In this document: positions 36,778 to 45,149 of the stretch, one piece after another
Layout of the letters: each line of letters opens with the position of its first letter
Position numbering within the stretch: position 1 is the stretch's first letter
DNA from: RGIG5612 sp045616165
GTDB lineage: Bacteria; Bacillota; Clostridia; Lachnospirales; Lachnospiraceae
Direction of reading: 5' to 3'
Assembly (NCBI GenBank): GCA_045616165.1
Contig: JAZLGF010000028.1
Location: 1 to 64,000 of the forward strand
DNA length: 64,000 nucleotides
Program-made: the position numbers and the translations under genes
Notes under the pieces: model-generated
What the model saw: only the letters and a program-made list of their open reading frames with translations
Database searches by the model: none
Told to the model about the DNA's origin: nothing

Positions 36778-37605
36778 ATGGTTAAGAAAATTACTTGTAT
36801 TATACTTACATTTTCACTTATCTTACTTTTTAGCATTCCGGCATTAGCTAATCATGATATGCCTAATCTTGTTGATGACGCTAATCTTTTAACTGAGCAA
36901 GAATATGATGAGGTTTTAGAAAAATTAAATAGTGTTAGTGATAAATATTCCGTAAACATAGCAGTCGTTACCGTTAACGATACAAACGGACTTGATATAG
37001 AAGCTTTTGCCGATAATTACCAGGAAGAACATTACTCAAAAGAAGGTAGTAATGAACCAATTGATGGGGCACTTCTTGTGATAGATATGAACCAAAGGCA
37101 ATGGTACGTTACTACATACGGCGAAGGCGTAAGAGCTTTTACCGATTATGGAATTCAGCAGTTAGATAATGAACTTATTTTATATTTACAAGATGGAGAT
37201 TTTGCAGGAGCTTTTAGCGCTTTTGCAAATACAGCGGATAGTTATTTTGAAGCTGAAAGAGAAGGAGAGCCAATTGATTATCAATCTAGTTCAGATTCAT
37301 CACCTAAAGGAATTTCAACTAAGGGATGGATTATTAGAGCGGTGATTGCTATTCTAGCAGGTTTTGGACTTTCGTTTGCTGTTACAGGTTCGATGAAGAA
37401 AAAGATGAAAATGGTTGTGCCTGTAAATGATGCAAATAATTATATAGATACTGATAAATCAAAACTGAATAGAAGTTCAGATAGATTTTTATATCATAAC
37501 TTAGTAGTTGTACCTCTACCTAGGGATAATGGACCAAAAGGCGGATCTAGTACCCATTTTTCTGCCGGCGGTTTTTCTCATGGTGGTGGCGGAGGCCATT
37601 TTTAA
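36778..37605 (+). CDS. TPM-domain membrane protein (YdjH/YgcG-like)
   Basis: A 275-residue protein with a signal peptide (about 1-25, ending near ALA-NHDMP), an extracytoplasmic TPM domain (about 30-155, with DDANLLTEQEYDEV), a membrane helix (about 185-205) and a Gly/His/Ser-rich cytosolic tail ending GGGGHF. It is the third member of the YdjI-G-H-like set. No pspA gene is next to it. GGTGA precedes the ATG. Confidence 0.85.
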   Translation: MVKKITCIILTFSLILLFSIPALANHDMPNLVDDANLLTEQEYDEVLEKLNSVSDKYSVNIAVVTVNDTNGLDIEAFADNYQEEHYSKEGSNEPIDGALLVIDMNQRQWYVTTYGEGVRAFTDYGIQQLDNELILYLQDGDFAGAFSAFANTADSYFEAEREGEPIDYQSSSDSSPKGISTKGWIIRAVIAILAGFGLSFAVTGSMKKKMKMVVPVNDANNYIDTDKSKLNRSSDRFLYHNLVVVPLPRDNGPKGGSSTHFSAGGFSHGGGGGHF

Positions 37606-37632
37606 TAAAGCATAGATTGTGGGGGAAAAACA

Positions 37633-37917
37633 ATGAGCAAAAAAATTAGAACACCAGAAGTTGAAGAATTTTTTAAGGCTATTTTAACATTGAAAGATGT
37701 TGAAGAGTGCTATACATTTTTTGGTGATGTATGCACTATGAATGAAATTTTGCTGTTTGCACAAAGATATGAAGTAGCAAAACTTTTAGGACAAAAGTAC
37801 ACATATCAGGAAATAGCTGAAAAGAGTGGAGCTAGTACCGCAACAATTAGTCGTGTTAAAAGATCAATTGATGACGGCAACGGTGGATATGACTTGGTAT
37901 TTAAAAGGATTAAATAA
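37633..37917 (+). CDS. TrpR-like YerC/YecD family DNA-binding protein
   Basis: A 94-residue all-helical protein with a TrpR-type helix-turn-helix (YTYQEIAEKSGASTATISRV). The family commonly precedes pcrA in Firmicutes, as it does here three bases upstream. A strong GGGGG-type ribosome-binding site precedes the ATG. Target genes are unknown. Confidence 0.88.
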   Translation: MSKKIRTPEVEEFFKAILTLKDVEECYTFFGDVCTMNEILLFAQRYEVAKLLGQKYTYQEIAEKSGASTATISRVKRSIDDGNGGYDLVFKRIK

Positions 37918-37920
37918 TTT

Positions 37921-40149
37921 ATGCTTCAAGGTTTAAACGATAAACAAAAAGAAGCGGTTCTTTATACGGAAGGGCCGCTTCTTATATTGGCTGGTGCTGG
38001 CTCAGGTAAGACCAGAGTTATTACAAATAGGATTGCATATCTCATTAAAGAAAAGAATGTGACTCCTAAGTCTATTTTGGCTATAACTTTTACTAATAAG
38101 GCAGCAGCAGAAATGAAAGAACGAATTGAAGCTGCCGTAGGATTGGATGCTGGCGGCGCATGGATAAGTACTTTCCATTCTGCATGCGTAAAAATATTAA
38201 GAAGCTATAGCCATCTTATTGGATACGAAAATAATTTTACAATTTATGATTCAGATGATCAAAAAACTGTAATTAAAAATATATGTAAAAAGTTTGATAT
38301 AGATACAAAGCGTTTTAAGGAAAAATGGTTTATGGGTCAGATTTCATCTGCAAAAGATGAATTAATTAGCGTAGATAAATTTGAATTAGACGCTTCAGGC
38401 GATTTTTATTTAGAAAAAGTTGCAAAGGTTTATAGAGAATATCAGTTAGAATTAAAAAGAAATAATGCTTTTGATTTTGATGATCTTATTGTAAAGACAA
38501 TAGAACTTTTTAAGATGCATCCGGATATTTTAGAAAGATATCAAGACCGTTTTAAATATATTTCTGTTGATGAATATCAAGATACTAACACAGCTCAATT
38601 TACTTTTGTTAGCATGCTTGCAAAGAAATATAAAAACATTTGTGTTGTAGGAGATGACGACCAAAGTATTTATAAATTCAGAGGTGCAAATATTGAAAAT
38701 ATCTTAAACTTTGAAAAAGTATTTCCTGGTGCAAAGGTTATAAGATTAGAGCAAAATTATCGTTCTACACAAAACATTTTGGATGCTGCAAACGCGGTTA
38801 TTAAAAATAATAGAAATAGAAAATCGAAAACTCTTTGGACAGAACATGAAGCAGGTAGTCTTATAAAACTTTTCCAGGTTGATAATCCTTATGTTGAATC
38901 GGATAGAGTTGTTGCACAAATAAGAAAATATTTAAGTGAAGGATATAAGCTTAATGATTGCGCATGTTTATATAGAACTAATGCACAGTCGCGTGCTCTT
39001 GAAGAAGCTTTTATTAGAGCCAATATTCCTTATAAGGTTGTAGGGGGTGTTAACTTCTATCAAAGAAAAGAAATTAAGGATGTTTTAGCTTATCTTAAGA
39101 CAATTGATAACGGAAGAGACGATATTGCAGTAAGAAGAATTATTAATGTGCCAAAGAGAGGCATTGGTGCTAGTACTGTAAATGCTATACAAAATGTTGC
39201 TGATGACAGAGGGATTAATTTCTTTTCTGCATTAGATGATGGAGTAAATGAAAGCTTATTTGGTAGAAGTTCAGAAAAATTAAGAGAGTTTAGAAACTTA
39301 ATCGAGGACTTAAAAGATTTAGTTGGAAAGATTTCTCTTAAAGAATTAATTAATGAAGTTCTCGAAAAAAGCGGATATTTAAGAGATTTAGAAAATGAAA
39401 ATACAGTTGAGTCAGAGACTCGTATTGATAACATTAATGAACTTGTTAACAAACTTGTTTTATATGAAGACACTGCAGATGAGCCAAGTCTTAGTGGATT
39501 TTTAGAGGAAGTATCTTTAATTGCTGATATTGATTCATGGGATAGTGCGGAAACTTATGTTTCGCTTATTACAATTCATTCAGCAAAGGGTTTGGAATTT
39601 ACAAATGTATTTTTGTGTGGCATGGAAGATGGGCTGTTCCCGATGAATGCTGCTATTTGTTCAGAAGATGAAACTGATCTTGAAGAAGAAAGACGCCTTG
39701 CGTATGTTGCAATAGCAAGGGCTATGAAAAATCTTGTAATTACTGCATCAAGAACAAGAATGATTCGTGGCGAGACTATGGTTTCTATTATTTCAAGATT
39801 TGTTAAAGAAATACCACAAAGCCTAATAGAAATTGATAAAGATAATATTTATATTACTTCTAAGCCAAGCGAATATAATGGCTCAGTATCCGCTAAACCA
39901 AAAGCAAAAGAAAGCTTTGACAGAAAACCGTTTGCTCTTTTAAGCAAACCAGCGGGTCAATTTAGTAGTAATTCTATTAAGGCTAAATTAGACTTTGATG
40001 TTGGAGATAGAGTAGAACATATGAAGTTTGGCGTTGGCGTTGTTGCCGATATAAAAGATGGTGGAAGAGATTGGGAAGTTACGGTAGATTTTGAGGAGTT
40101 TGGAACTAAGAAAATGTTTGCCTCTTTTGCTAAATTACAGAAGATTTAA
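37921..40149 (+). CDS. pcrA: ATP-dependent DNA helicase PcrA
   Basis: SF1A 3'-5' helicase (742 residues) for repair and for removing RecA and stalled polymerase. Motifs are complete: AGAGSGKT (Walker A), FTNKAAAEMKER, DEYQDTN (Walker B), GDDDQSIYKFRGA, LEQNYRS, TIHSAKGLEF and YVAIARA. The last part is the Tudor-like domain (VGDRVEHMKFGVGVV) that contacts RNA polymerase in PcrA. It starts three bases after the YerC-like gene. Confidence 0.96.
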   Translation: MLQGLNDKQKEAVLYTEGPLLILAGAGSGKTRVITNRIAYLIKEKNVTPKSILAITFTNKAAAEMKERIEAAVGLDAGGAWISTFHSACVKILRSYSHLIGYENNFTIYDSDDQKTVIKNICKKFDIDTKRFKEKWFMGQISSAKDELISVDKFELDASGDFYLEKVAKVYREYQLELKRNNAFDFDDLIVKTIELFKMHPDILERYQDRFKYISVDEYQDTNTAQFTFVSMLAKKYKNICVVGDDDQSIYKFRGANIENILNFEKVFPGAKVIRLEQNYRSTQNILDAANAVIKNNRNRKSKTLWTEHEAGSLIKLFQVDNPYVESDRVVAQIRKYLSEGYKLNDCACLYRTNAQSRALEEAFIRANIPYKVVGGVNFYQRKEIKDVLAYLKTIDNGRDDIAVRRIINVPKRGIGASTVNAIQNVADDRGINFFSALDDGVNESLFGRSSEKLREFRNLIEDLKDLVGKISLKELINEVLEKSGYLRDLENENTVESETRIDNINELVNKLVLYEDTADEPSLSGFLEEVSLIADIDSWDSAETYVSLITIHSAKGLEFTNVFLCGMEDGLFPMNAAICSEDETDLEEERRLAYVAIARAMKNLVITASRTRMIRGETMVSIISRFVKEIPQSLIEIDKDNIYITSKPSEYNGSVSAKPKAKESFDRKPFALLSKPAGQFSSNSIKAKLDFDVGDRVEHMKFGVGVVADIKDGGRDWEVTVDFEEFGTKKMFASFAKLQKI

Positions 40150-40197
40150 CCCTTTTCGTAACATTTTTAAATTTTTGTGAACAATATTGCCGATATG

Positions 40198-40226
40198 TTG
40201 AAATAAGCTTTTTTTTAAGGTATTAT
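40198..40226 (+). promoter_or_regulatory. promoter before the small membrane protein and rlmD
   Basis: TTGAAA (40198-40203), 17 bases, TATTAT (40221-40226). The predicted start is very near the ribosome-binding site of the gene at 40245, so the leader is short. Confidence 0.6.
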
Positions 40227-40244
40227 TTTAGTGAGGTGAATATT

Positions 40245-40466
40245 ATGAAGAGAATACAAAAATTTAAAGAATTATGTCCACTGAACAAAACTATAAGAAT
40301 TATTGTACTATGCGTAACAGGCGCAGTTTTTGTTTTTGGAATCGGATTTTTAATGTATAAGATCTTTTCAAAGAAAACAGATGATTATGATTTCTATGAT
40401 GAATTAGACAAATACTATGACGATTCCTTGCAACATGAAAAAATAACAGAAAACGATTTTGAATAA
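40245..40466 (+). CDS. small membrane protein, unknown
   Basis: 73 residues: a basic N-terminus, one membrane helix (about 17-40) and an acidic Asp/Tyr-rich tail. The ATG at 40245 is preceded by GAGGTGA; a GTG at 40236 lies within that ribosome-binding site. The stop overlaps the rlmD start (TAATG), so the two are translationally coupled. Family not recognised. Confidence 0.7.
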   Translation: MKRIQKFKELCPLNKTIRIIVLCVTGAVFVFGIGFLMYKIFSKKTDDYDFYDELDKYYDDSLQHEKITENDFE

Positions 40467-41983
40467 TGAGTAAAAAGAAAAAACAAATTGATTTATCTAA
40501 TTTTGAGGACAGAGATAAACTCTGTCCTCATTTTGGTATATGTGGAGGCTGCACATACCAAAAAATTTCATATAAAAAACAACTTGAAATGAAAGCGAAA
40601 GAAGTAAAAGAACTTCTTAGCAATGTTTATGATGACTTCGAATTCGAAGGCATTCTTCCGTCACCAATCGAAACAGGATACAGAAATAAAATGGAATTTA
40701 CTTTTGGTGATGAATTTAAAGATGGTCCATTTGCATTAGGACTTCATCAAAAAGGAAGTTTCATGAATGTTGTTAATATAACGGACTGCGTTTTAATTCA
40801 TGATGATTTAAATAAAGTCAGAAATCTTACGAGAGATTTCTTTAATGAATTTTACGAAAAAGGTTTAGTAACCTTTAGAAATAATAAAACCCAGGAAGGA
40901 TGGCTAAGACATCTTTTAGTTAGAAGAGCTTCTAAAACAAAGGAAATTTTAATTGCGCTGGTTGCAACATCGGCCTTGCCATCAAATCATGAAAAGATTT
41001 TAGAAGACTACAAAGAAAAACTTCTTGCACTTGATTTAGAAGGAAGCATTGTAGGAATTTTATATATAACAAATGATGCGGTATCGGATGTTGTAAGACC
41101 AGATAAAATTAATATTTTATATGGTCAGGATTTTATTAACGAAGAAGTTTTAGGACTAAAATTCAAGATATCCGCTTTTTCGTTTTTCCAAACTAATACG
41201 CTTGGCGCGGAAGTTCTATATTCTAAAACGAGAGAGTATGCGAAAGATTCTTATGGCACATTATTTGACTTATATAGTGGTACAGGAACTATCGCCCAGC
41301 TTATGGCACCAGCAGTAAAAAATGTTGTTGGAGTTGAAATTATTAATGAGGCAGTAGAAGCGGCAAAAGAAAATGCAGGGCTCAATAATATTTCTAATGC
41401 TAGCTTTATTGCAGGAGACGTTTTAAAGGTTTTAGGTGATGCTGGGGAACTTGCTGGATGCGTTCCGGATTCTTTAATTTTAGATCCTCCTCGAGAAGGA
41501 ATAAATCCAAAAGCTCTTGGAAAAATTCTTGCGTTTGGTGTTGAAAATATTGTTTATGTAAGCTGCAAACCTACTTCGCTTGCAAAAGATTTAGAAGCTT
41601 TTAAGTTCACAGGATACAAACTAAAAAAAGCTTGCTGCGTAGATATGTTCCCCCAAACTTTACATGTGGAGACGTGCGTACTTTTGTCCAAACTTTTTAA
41701 CAATGAATGTATTGACATAGAATTAGATGAAGAAGAAATAGCAATGGCGCTGAATAATAAATTTGGAGCTACATATAAGCAAATAAAACAATATATTAAA
41801 GAAACAACAGGACTTCAAGTTTCAAGTCTAAATATTGCTCAAATAAAGCAAAAGCATAACATCATTGAACGAGAGAATTATAATTTAGTAAAAAAAGCGG
41901 TCAGCCATCAACCAGGCTGTCCGCTTGAAAAGCAAATTGCAATAGAGAATGCATTTAGACATTTTAATATGTTACCAATTTAG
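40466..41983 (+). CDS. rlmD: 23S rRNA (uracil-1939-C5)-methyltransferase RlmD, with extended C-terminal tail
   Basis: SAM-dependent TrmA/RumA-type RNA methyltransferase (505 residues). Seen: the iron-sulfur cysteines CPHFGICGGC, SAM motif FDLYSGTGTIAQLMA, LDPPREG, and the catalytic Cys in YVSCKPTS. No N-terminal TRAM domain. The normal enzyme ends soon after HVETCVLL (His400 on). Here about 97 further residues follow, a helical domain ending in a His/Cys/Pro-rich stretch. I read the tail as contributed by an element integrated at the HVE codons. A strong hairpin lies in codons 13-22. Confidence 0.9.
   Translation: MSKKKKQIDLSNFEDRDKLCPHFGICGGCTYQKISYKKQLEMKAKEVKELLSNVYDDFEFEGILPSPIETGYRNKMEFTFGDEFKDGPFALGLHQKGSFMNVVNITDCVLIHDDLNKVRNLTRDFFNEFYEKGLVTFRNNKTQEGWLRHLLVRRASKTKEILIALVATSALPSNHEKILEDYKEKLLALDLEGSIVGILYITNDAVSDVVRPDKINILYGQDFINEEVLGLKFKISAFSFFQTNTLGAEVLYSKTREYAKDSYGTLFDLYSGTGTIAQLMAPAVKNVVGVEIINEAVEAAKENAGLNNISNASFIAGDVLKVLGDAGELAGCVPDSLILDPPREGINPKALGKILAFGVENIVYVSCKPTSLAKDLEAFKFTGYKLKKACCVDMFPQTLHVETCVLLSKLFNNECIDIELDEEEIAMALNNKFGATYKQIKQYIKETTGLQVSSLNIAQIKQKHNIIERENYNLVKKAVSHQPGCPLEKQIAIENAFRHFNMLPI
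40504..40534 (+). terminator. terminator-like hairpin inside the start of rlmD
   Basis: A perfect 11-bp stem (TGAGGACAGAG / CTCTGTCCTCA) with loop ATAAA, followed by TTTT. It lies 38 bases inside rlmD. The T-run is short, so it may attenuate transcription or slow ribosomes rather than end transcripts. Confidence 0.5.
41663..41685 (+). other. putative attachment-site core in the 3' part of rlmD
   Basis: The bases encoding His-Val-Glu-Thr-Cys-Val match the position and much of the sequence of the rumA/rlmD core site used by Tn5252-type conjugative elements of streptococci. The changed C-terminal tail and the cargo beginning just after rlmD support its use here. The second copy should lie beyond the right edge. 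Confidence 0.5.
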
Positions 41984-42000
41984 TTCTGAAAATCAACGTA

Positions 42001-42258
42001 TTATTGGAAAAGATTGTCTAGGTATTCATCATCATTTTTCGGCATAGCGTCATCTTCGAATTCACCCAGATAATTCACATGATGGTATTTTTGTCCATCA
42101 TATTCATAACCAGTATAATCGTATCCGCGTTGAGTAACTCCTTGGTATGGCTTAAATTGCGCTTCAGCCTCTTCTTTTGTATAGGTATCTGAGTCAAACC
42201 AAACTCCTTCTTCCTCTTCTGCCCAACCAATTTTTTTTGCTTTGAAGACATGTCTCAT
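42001..42258 (-). CDS. small acidic protein of the element, unknown
   Basis: 85 residues, acidic and rich in Tyr/Asp/Glu (e.g. RGYDYTGYEYDGQKYHHVNY). It has no membrane helix. A strong GAGGAGGAG ribosome-binding site is upstream. It is the last of three minus-strand genes just inside the element and ends 17 bases from the rlmD stop. Family not recognised. Confidence 0.7.
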   Translation of the reverse strand: MRHVFKAKKIGWAEEEEGVWFDSDTYTKEEAEAQFKPYQGVTQRGYDYTGYEYDGQKYHHVNYLGEFEDDAMPKNDDEYLDNLFQ

Positions 42259-42259
42259 T

Positions 42260-42448
42260 TTAATACTCCTCCTCGTGATTTAAGTAATCTTCCTCAGATT
42301 CATAAATATTGTCAGAAGAAATACTATTTTTATGCCCACAGTCTGTGCAACGCCAAATATAATGATGGTCATCAAAATCATCCTGGATATTTAGGTATGC
42401 GCCACAACGATCACAAAACCAGTCAATTTCAGGAAATCTGTCATTCAT
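42260..42448 (-). CDS. zinc-ribbon protein (Sec23/Sec24 zinc-finger-like annotation)
   Basis: 62 residues with two Cys pairs (CDRCG and CTDCG) forming one zinc ribbon, then an acidic tail. Near-identical small proteins, often labelled Sec23/Sec24 zinc finger, are familiar from conjugative elements of gut Clostridia. The ATG at 42448 is chosen because AAAGGAG precedes it; a TTG at 42466 is also open. Role unknown. Confidence 0.8.
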   Translation of the reverse strand: MNDRFPEIDWFCDRCGAYLNIQDDFDDHHYIWRCTDCGHKNSISSDNIYESEEDYLNHEEEY

Positions 42449-42462
42449 AATAAATTCTCCTT

Positions 42463-42828
42463 TCAAGTTTTTGTAATAAAATCAAAAAAGTTTTTTGAAA
42501 TGTAGTATGGTGAATTAGAATCTCCTATTTTATCAATTAGAATTGCATCATTGTCGTTGCCTAAAATATAAAATTCATCACCAATATTGAAGTGAATACC
42601 TTCATTGCTAGTTCCCTCAACTTTAACAATCCATTTAGAAGCGTTTAATATTTCCCCGTCAGAAAGGTCTTTATTTTTTTTAACAAGTTTATAAACATAT
42701 TTTCCACCGGCTTCAATTCCTCGGAATAAAATATATCCACCTAAAGCAGCTAATAAAACAAACTGTATTGGGCCACCAAGCTTTTTGGAAGCTGTTGTAA
42801 ACCACTGATATGGACCAAGATTGCTCAT
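42463..42828 (-). CDS. membrane protein of the element, unknown
   Basis: 121 residues with one membrane helix (about 20-40) and a C-terminal beta-rich domain of about 65 residues that looks like a small SH3-type barrel (FNIGDEFYILGNDNDAILID). It is the first of the three minus-strand genes, with a promoter directly upstream. Family not recognised. Confidence 0.72.
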   Translation of the reverse strand: MSNLGPYQWFTTASKKLGGPIQFVLLAALGGYILFRGIEAGGKYVYKLVKKNKDLSDGEILNASKWIVKVEGTSNEGIHFNIGDEFYILGNDNDAILIDKIGDSNSPYYISKNFFDFITKT

Positions 42829-42867
42829 TGATTATTACCTCGATTCTCCTTAAATCTAGATACTAAT

Positions 42868-42895
42868 ATTATACGTAGAATAGTATTAATATCAA
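42868..42895 (-). promoter_or_regulatory. promoter of the three minus-strand element genes
   Basis: On the minus strand TTGATA (42890-42895) and TATAAT (42868-42873) with 16-base spacing. The start should be near 42861, with a leader of about 33 bases. Confidence 0.65.
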
Positions 42896-42968
42896 GATTA
42901 ACGTAAAGGTCTTACAATACAAAAACGCAACAAGATACCACAATTATAACTAATATATGTATAAAATA

Positions 42969-42998
42969 TTGACAATATATCACATATATTGTTAAAAT
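42969..42998 (+). promoter_or_regulatory. promoter of the defence operon
   Basis: Consensus -35 TTGACA (42969-42974) and -10 TAAAAT (42993-42998, 18-base spacing; TTAAAA gives 17). The spacer is filled by a palindrome listed separately. About 35 bases separate the expected start and the first gene. Confidence 0.75.
42973..42991. promoter_or_regulatory. palindromic operator inside the defence promoter
   Basis: CAATATAT-CAC-ATATATTG: perfect 8-base arms around three bases, spanning the end of the -35 and the spacer. A bound repressor would block polymerase. No repressor gene is adjacent; the 74-residue protein at 43040 is a candidate only by position. Confidence 0.7.
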
Positions 42999-43039
42999 AG
43001 AGCGGAAATAATAAATATAAATGAAAGCGGGTGATTATT

Positions 43040-43264
43040 TTGGCAACTGAGGTTGAAAAAATAGAACGATTTAAAAGAGTTGCGGAAGGTAGAACAAACA
43101 GAATTATTGACCAGATTAGGTTATTAGGGAATTGTGCAAATCGTTCTAATTATGAATATAGCGAAGAAGATATAAAAAAAATATTTTCTGCGATAGAATC
43201 AGAATTAAGAGAAACGAAACAAAAATATCAAACAAAAACAAACTCAAAAAAGTTTGAATTATAA
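43040..43264 (+). CDS. small helical protein, first gene of the defence operon
   Basis: About 74 residues, predicted all-helical and charged, beginning MATEVEKIERFKRVAEGRTN. TTG at 43040 is preferred because GGGTGA lies just upstream; GTG at 43031 is within that site. It ends ten bases before the GHKL ATPase gene. It could be a regulator of the operator at 42973 or a structural partner. No clear helix-turn-helix. Family not recognised. Confidence 0.68.
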   Translation: MATEVEKIERFKRVAEGRTNRIIDQIRLLGNCANRSNYEYSEEDIKKIFSAIESELRETKQKYQTKTNSKKFEL

Positions 43265-43274
43265 AGGAGACAAA

Positions 43275-45149
43275 ATGATTCAGTGGAGATTCCCATCAAA
43301 TGACCATGGAGAAAATAAGGGCATTAATGATTCAGGCGTAGCAACTTTTAGAGGGACACCGTTAAAATCTCTTGCTCGCGAAATTTGTCAAAATTCTCTT
43401 GATGCAGCTAGAAAACAAACAGTTGTGATAGAGTTTAATTTGTTTTCTGTGCCAACAGATTCATTGCCTGGGGCATCTGTTCTTAAAGATACTTTCCATA
43501 GATGCTATAATTTTTGGAGTATACAAAAAGGTAGTGCAACAAAAGATTTTTTTAAAAAAGCTTTAAAGAAAATAGAGATGGATAAGACCTATATACTTCG
43601 TATTAGTGATTTTAATACGACAGGATTACTAGGTTCAAAAGAAGAAATTAACACTGACTGGACGAATTTAACAAAATCTTCGGGAGCTTCAGATAAGAAA
43701 GGAACCGCTGGTGGCTCTTATGGTATCGGAAAATATGCACCTTTTGCTTGTTCTGATTTTGCGACAGTGTTTTATAGTACATACGATGAAGAAGAGGAAG
43801 TTGCATATCAGGGGGTTTCTCGACTTGTAACATTTAAAAGAGCTGACGATGATGAAACAACGCAAGGAATTGGATATTTCGGAGAAGAATATAATAAACC
43901 AGTTTATGAACAATTAAGACTAGATTCTTCATTTGAAAGAAAAGCTGGTGAATTTGGAACAGATATATTTATTTGTGGATATAAATTTGCAGAAGAAGAT
44001 TGGAAAAAAGGAATAATAATATCTGTATTGGATGGCTTTTTAGGAGCACTTTGGAAAGAAAAACTTGTAATAAATGTCGGGGATATAGTTATTTCTAAGA
44101 AAACAATAGGAACTTTGATTGAAGAATATAGTGAGGAACTTACTGGTAATACTCAAAAATATTATGAACTATTATGTTCTGAAGAAACTGTATGGATAGA
44201 AGAAGATTTTCTTGGGCTTGGAACATTTTCATTAGGATTGTTAATGGGGATAGCAGATGCGCCAAGAAAGGTAGCGATGATTCGTCAGACAGGCATGAAG
44301 ATTTTAGAAAAAGACAGACTTCAAACGCATGTTCCGTTTACTGGAATAATGTTTATTGAAGGTGACAAATTGAATGAACGATTAAGATCAATTGAAAATC
44401 CCGAACATACAGAATGGCAACCTGAACGTTCTCCAAATCCTTTTAAGGAAAGGGAACTATTGAAAGCATTATATGCAAGAATAAGAGAAGAAATTGAAAA
44501 ATTAGTAATGCATAGTTCAAATGATGAAATTGATGCTATAGGAGTAGGAAACTTTTTGCCGGATGAAAAAACAGATGATGATAACAAATCACATGAAGAA
44601 ATAGTAAGCAACGAAATAATAGAAATTGAAAAAAAAGTAAAAAAGAAAAAGAGTATAAATGGACAAAAACCGGGAAAAGATGAGATTGAAAATTATGAAG
44701 AAGAGAAAGGATTTCACAAAGAATTAGAAGGGGAAGAAGAGGAATGGTTTCATTCAAATGGAAAGACGGATGAACATTCTAATAAAGATAGTCAAGAGGC
44801 ACATAGTGAGAATGTTGGAAATGATAAAAAACCACAAAAAGAAGAAGTTACTTTGAAAAAATTTGTTCCAGTGTGTGTTGATAAAGAGAATGGTATGTAT
44901 GTGTTTTTGATTATTCCAACGGTCAGTAGTGATGAAGGAGCCATTCAAGTTTTTATGTCAGCAGAGACTCAAAAATATGAAGCACCTATTATAAGTGCTT
45001 CAGTCGTTGGTGGAGCAGAAACAATAATAGAGGGAGGAATGATTGAAGGTTTGAAATTTATCAAAGACCAACCTTTAAGAATTAAGACTCAATTAAACTT
45101 TCATGATTATTGTTCGTTGGAGGTAAAAATTTATGCAACTAAGAAGTAA
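43275..45149 (+). CDS. GHKL (Hsp90/MutL-like) ATPase, defence-associated
   Basis: 624 residues. The N-terminal third is a GHKL ATP-binding fold: N-box REICQNSLDA (Glu36, Asn40, Asp43), ISDFNTTGL (Asp112 to Gly117) and the lid GSYGIGKYA (147-153). A middle domain, a highly charged Lys/Glu linker (about 430-515) and a beta-rich end follow. Such ATPases occur in restriction-linked systems, where they may act like MORC/MutL clamps. AAGGAGA precedes the ATG. Its 3' end overlaps the next gene by 17 bases, which argues for a complex. Confidence 0.82.
   Translation: MIQWRFPSNDHGENKGINDSGVATFRGTPLKSLAREICQNSLDAARKQTVVIEFNLFSVPTDSLPGASVLKDTFHRCYNFWSIQKGSATKDFFKKALKKIEMDKTYILRISDFNTTGLLGSKEEINTDWTNLTKSSGASDKKGTAGGSYGIGKYAPFACSDFATVFYSTYDEEEEVAYQGVSRLVTFKRADDDETTQGIGYFGEEYNKPVYEQLRLDSSFERKAGEFGTDIFICGYKFAEEDWKKGIIISVLDGFLGALWKEKLVINVGDIVISKKTIGTLIEEYSEELTGNTQKYYELLCSEETVWIEEDFLGLGTFSLGLLMGIADAPRKVAMIRQTGMKILEKDRLQTHVPFTGIMFIEGDKLNERLRSIENPEHTEWQPERSPNPFKERELLKALYARIREEIEKLVMHSSNDEIDAIGVGNFLPDEKTDDDNKSHEEIVSNEIIEIEKKVKKKKSINGQKPGKDEIENYEEEKGFHKELEGEEEEWFHSNGKTDEHSNKDSQEAHSENVGNDKKPQKEEVTLKKFVPVCVDKENGMYVFLIIPTVSSDEGAIQVFMSAETQKYEAPIISASVVGGAETIIEGGMIEGLKFIKDQPLRIKTQLNFHDYCSLEVKIYATKK

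Noticed and set aside
41898..41924. Hairpin GCGG-CAGCC / GGCTG-CCGC inside the rlmD tail, as a terminator
   Set aside because: It lies within coding sequence, has a mismatch in the stem and no T-run; probably incidental, though the element end is near.
43031..43039. GTG at 43031 as the start of the first defence-operon gene
   Set aside because: It overlaps the ribosome-binding site that is correctly spaced for the TTG at 43040.
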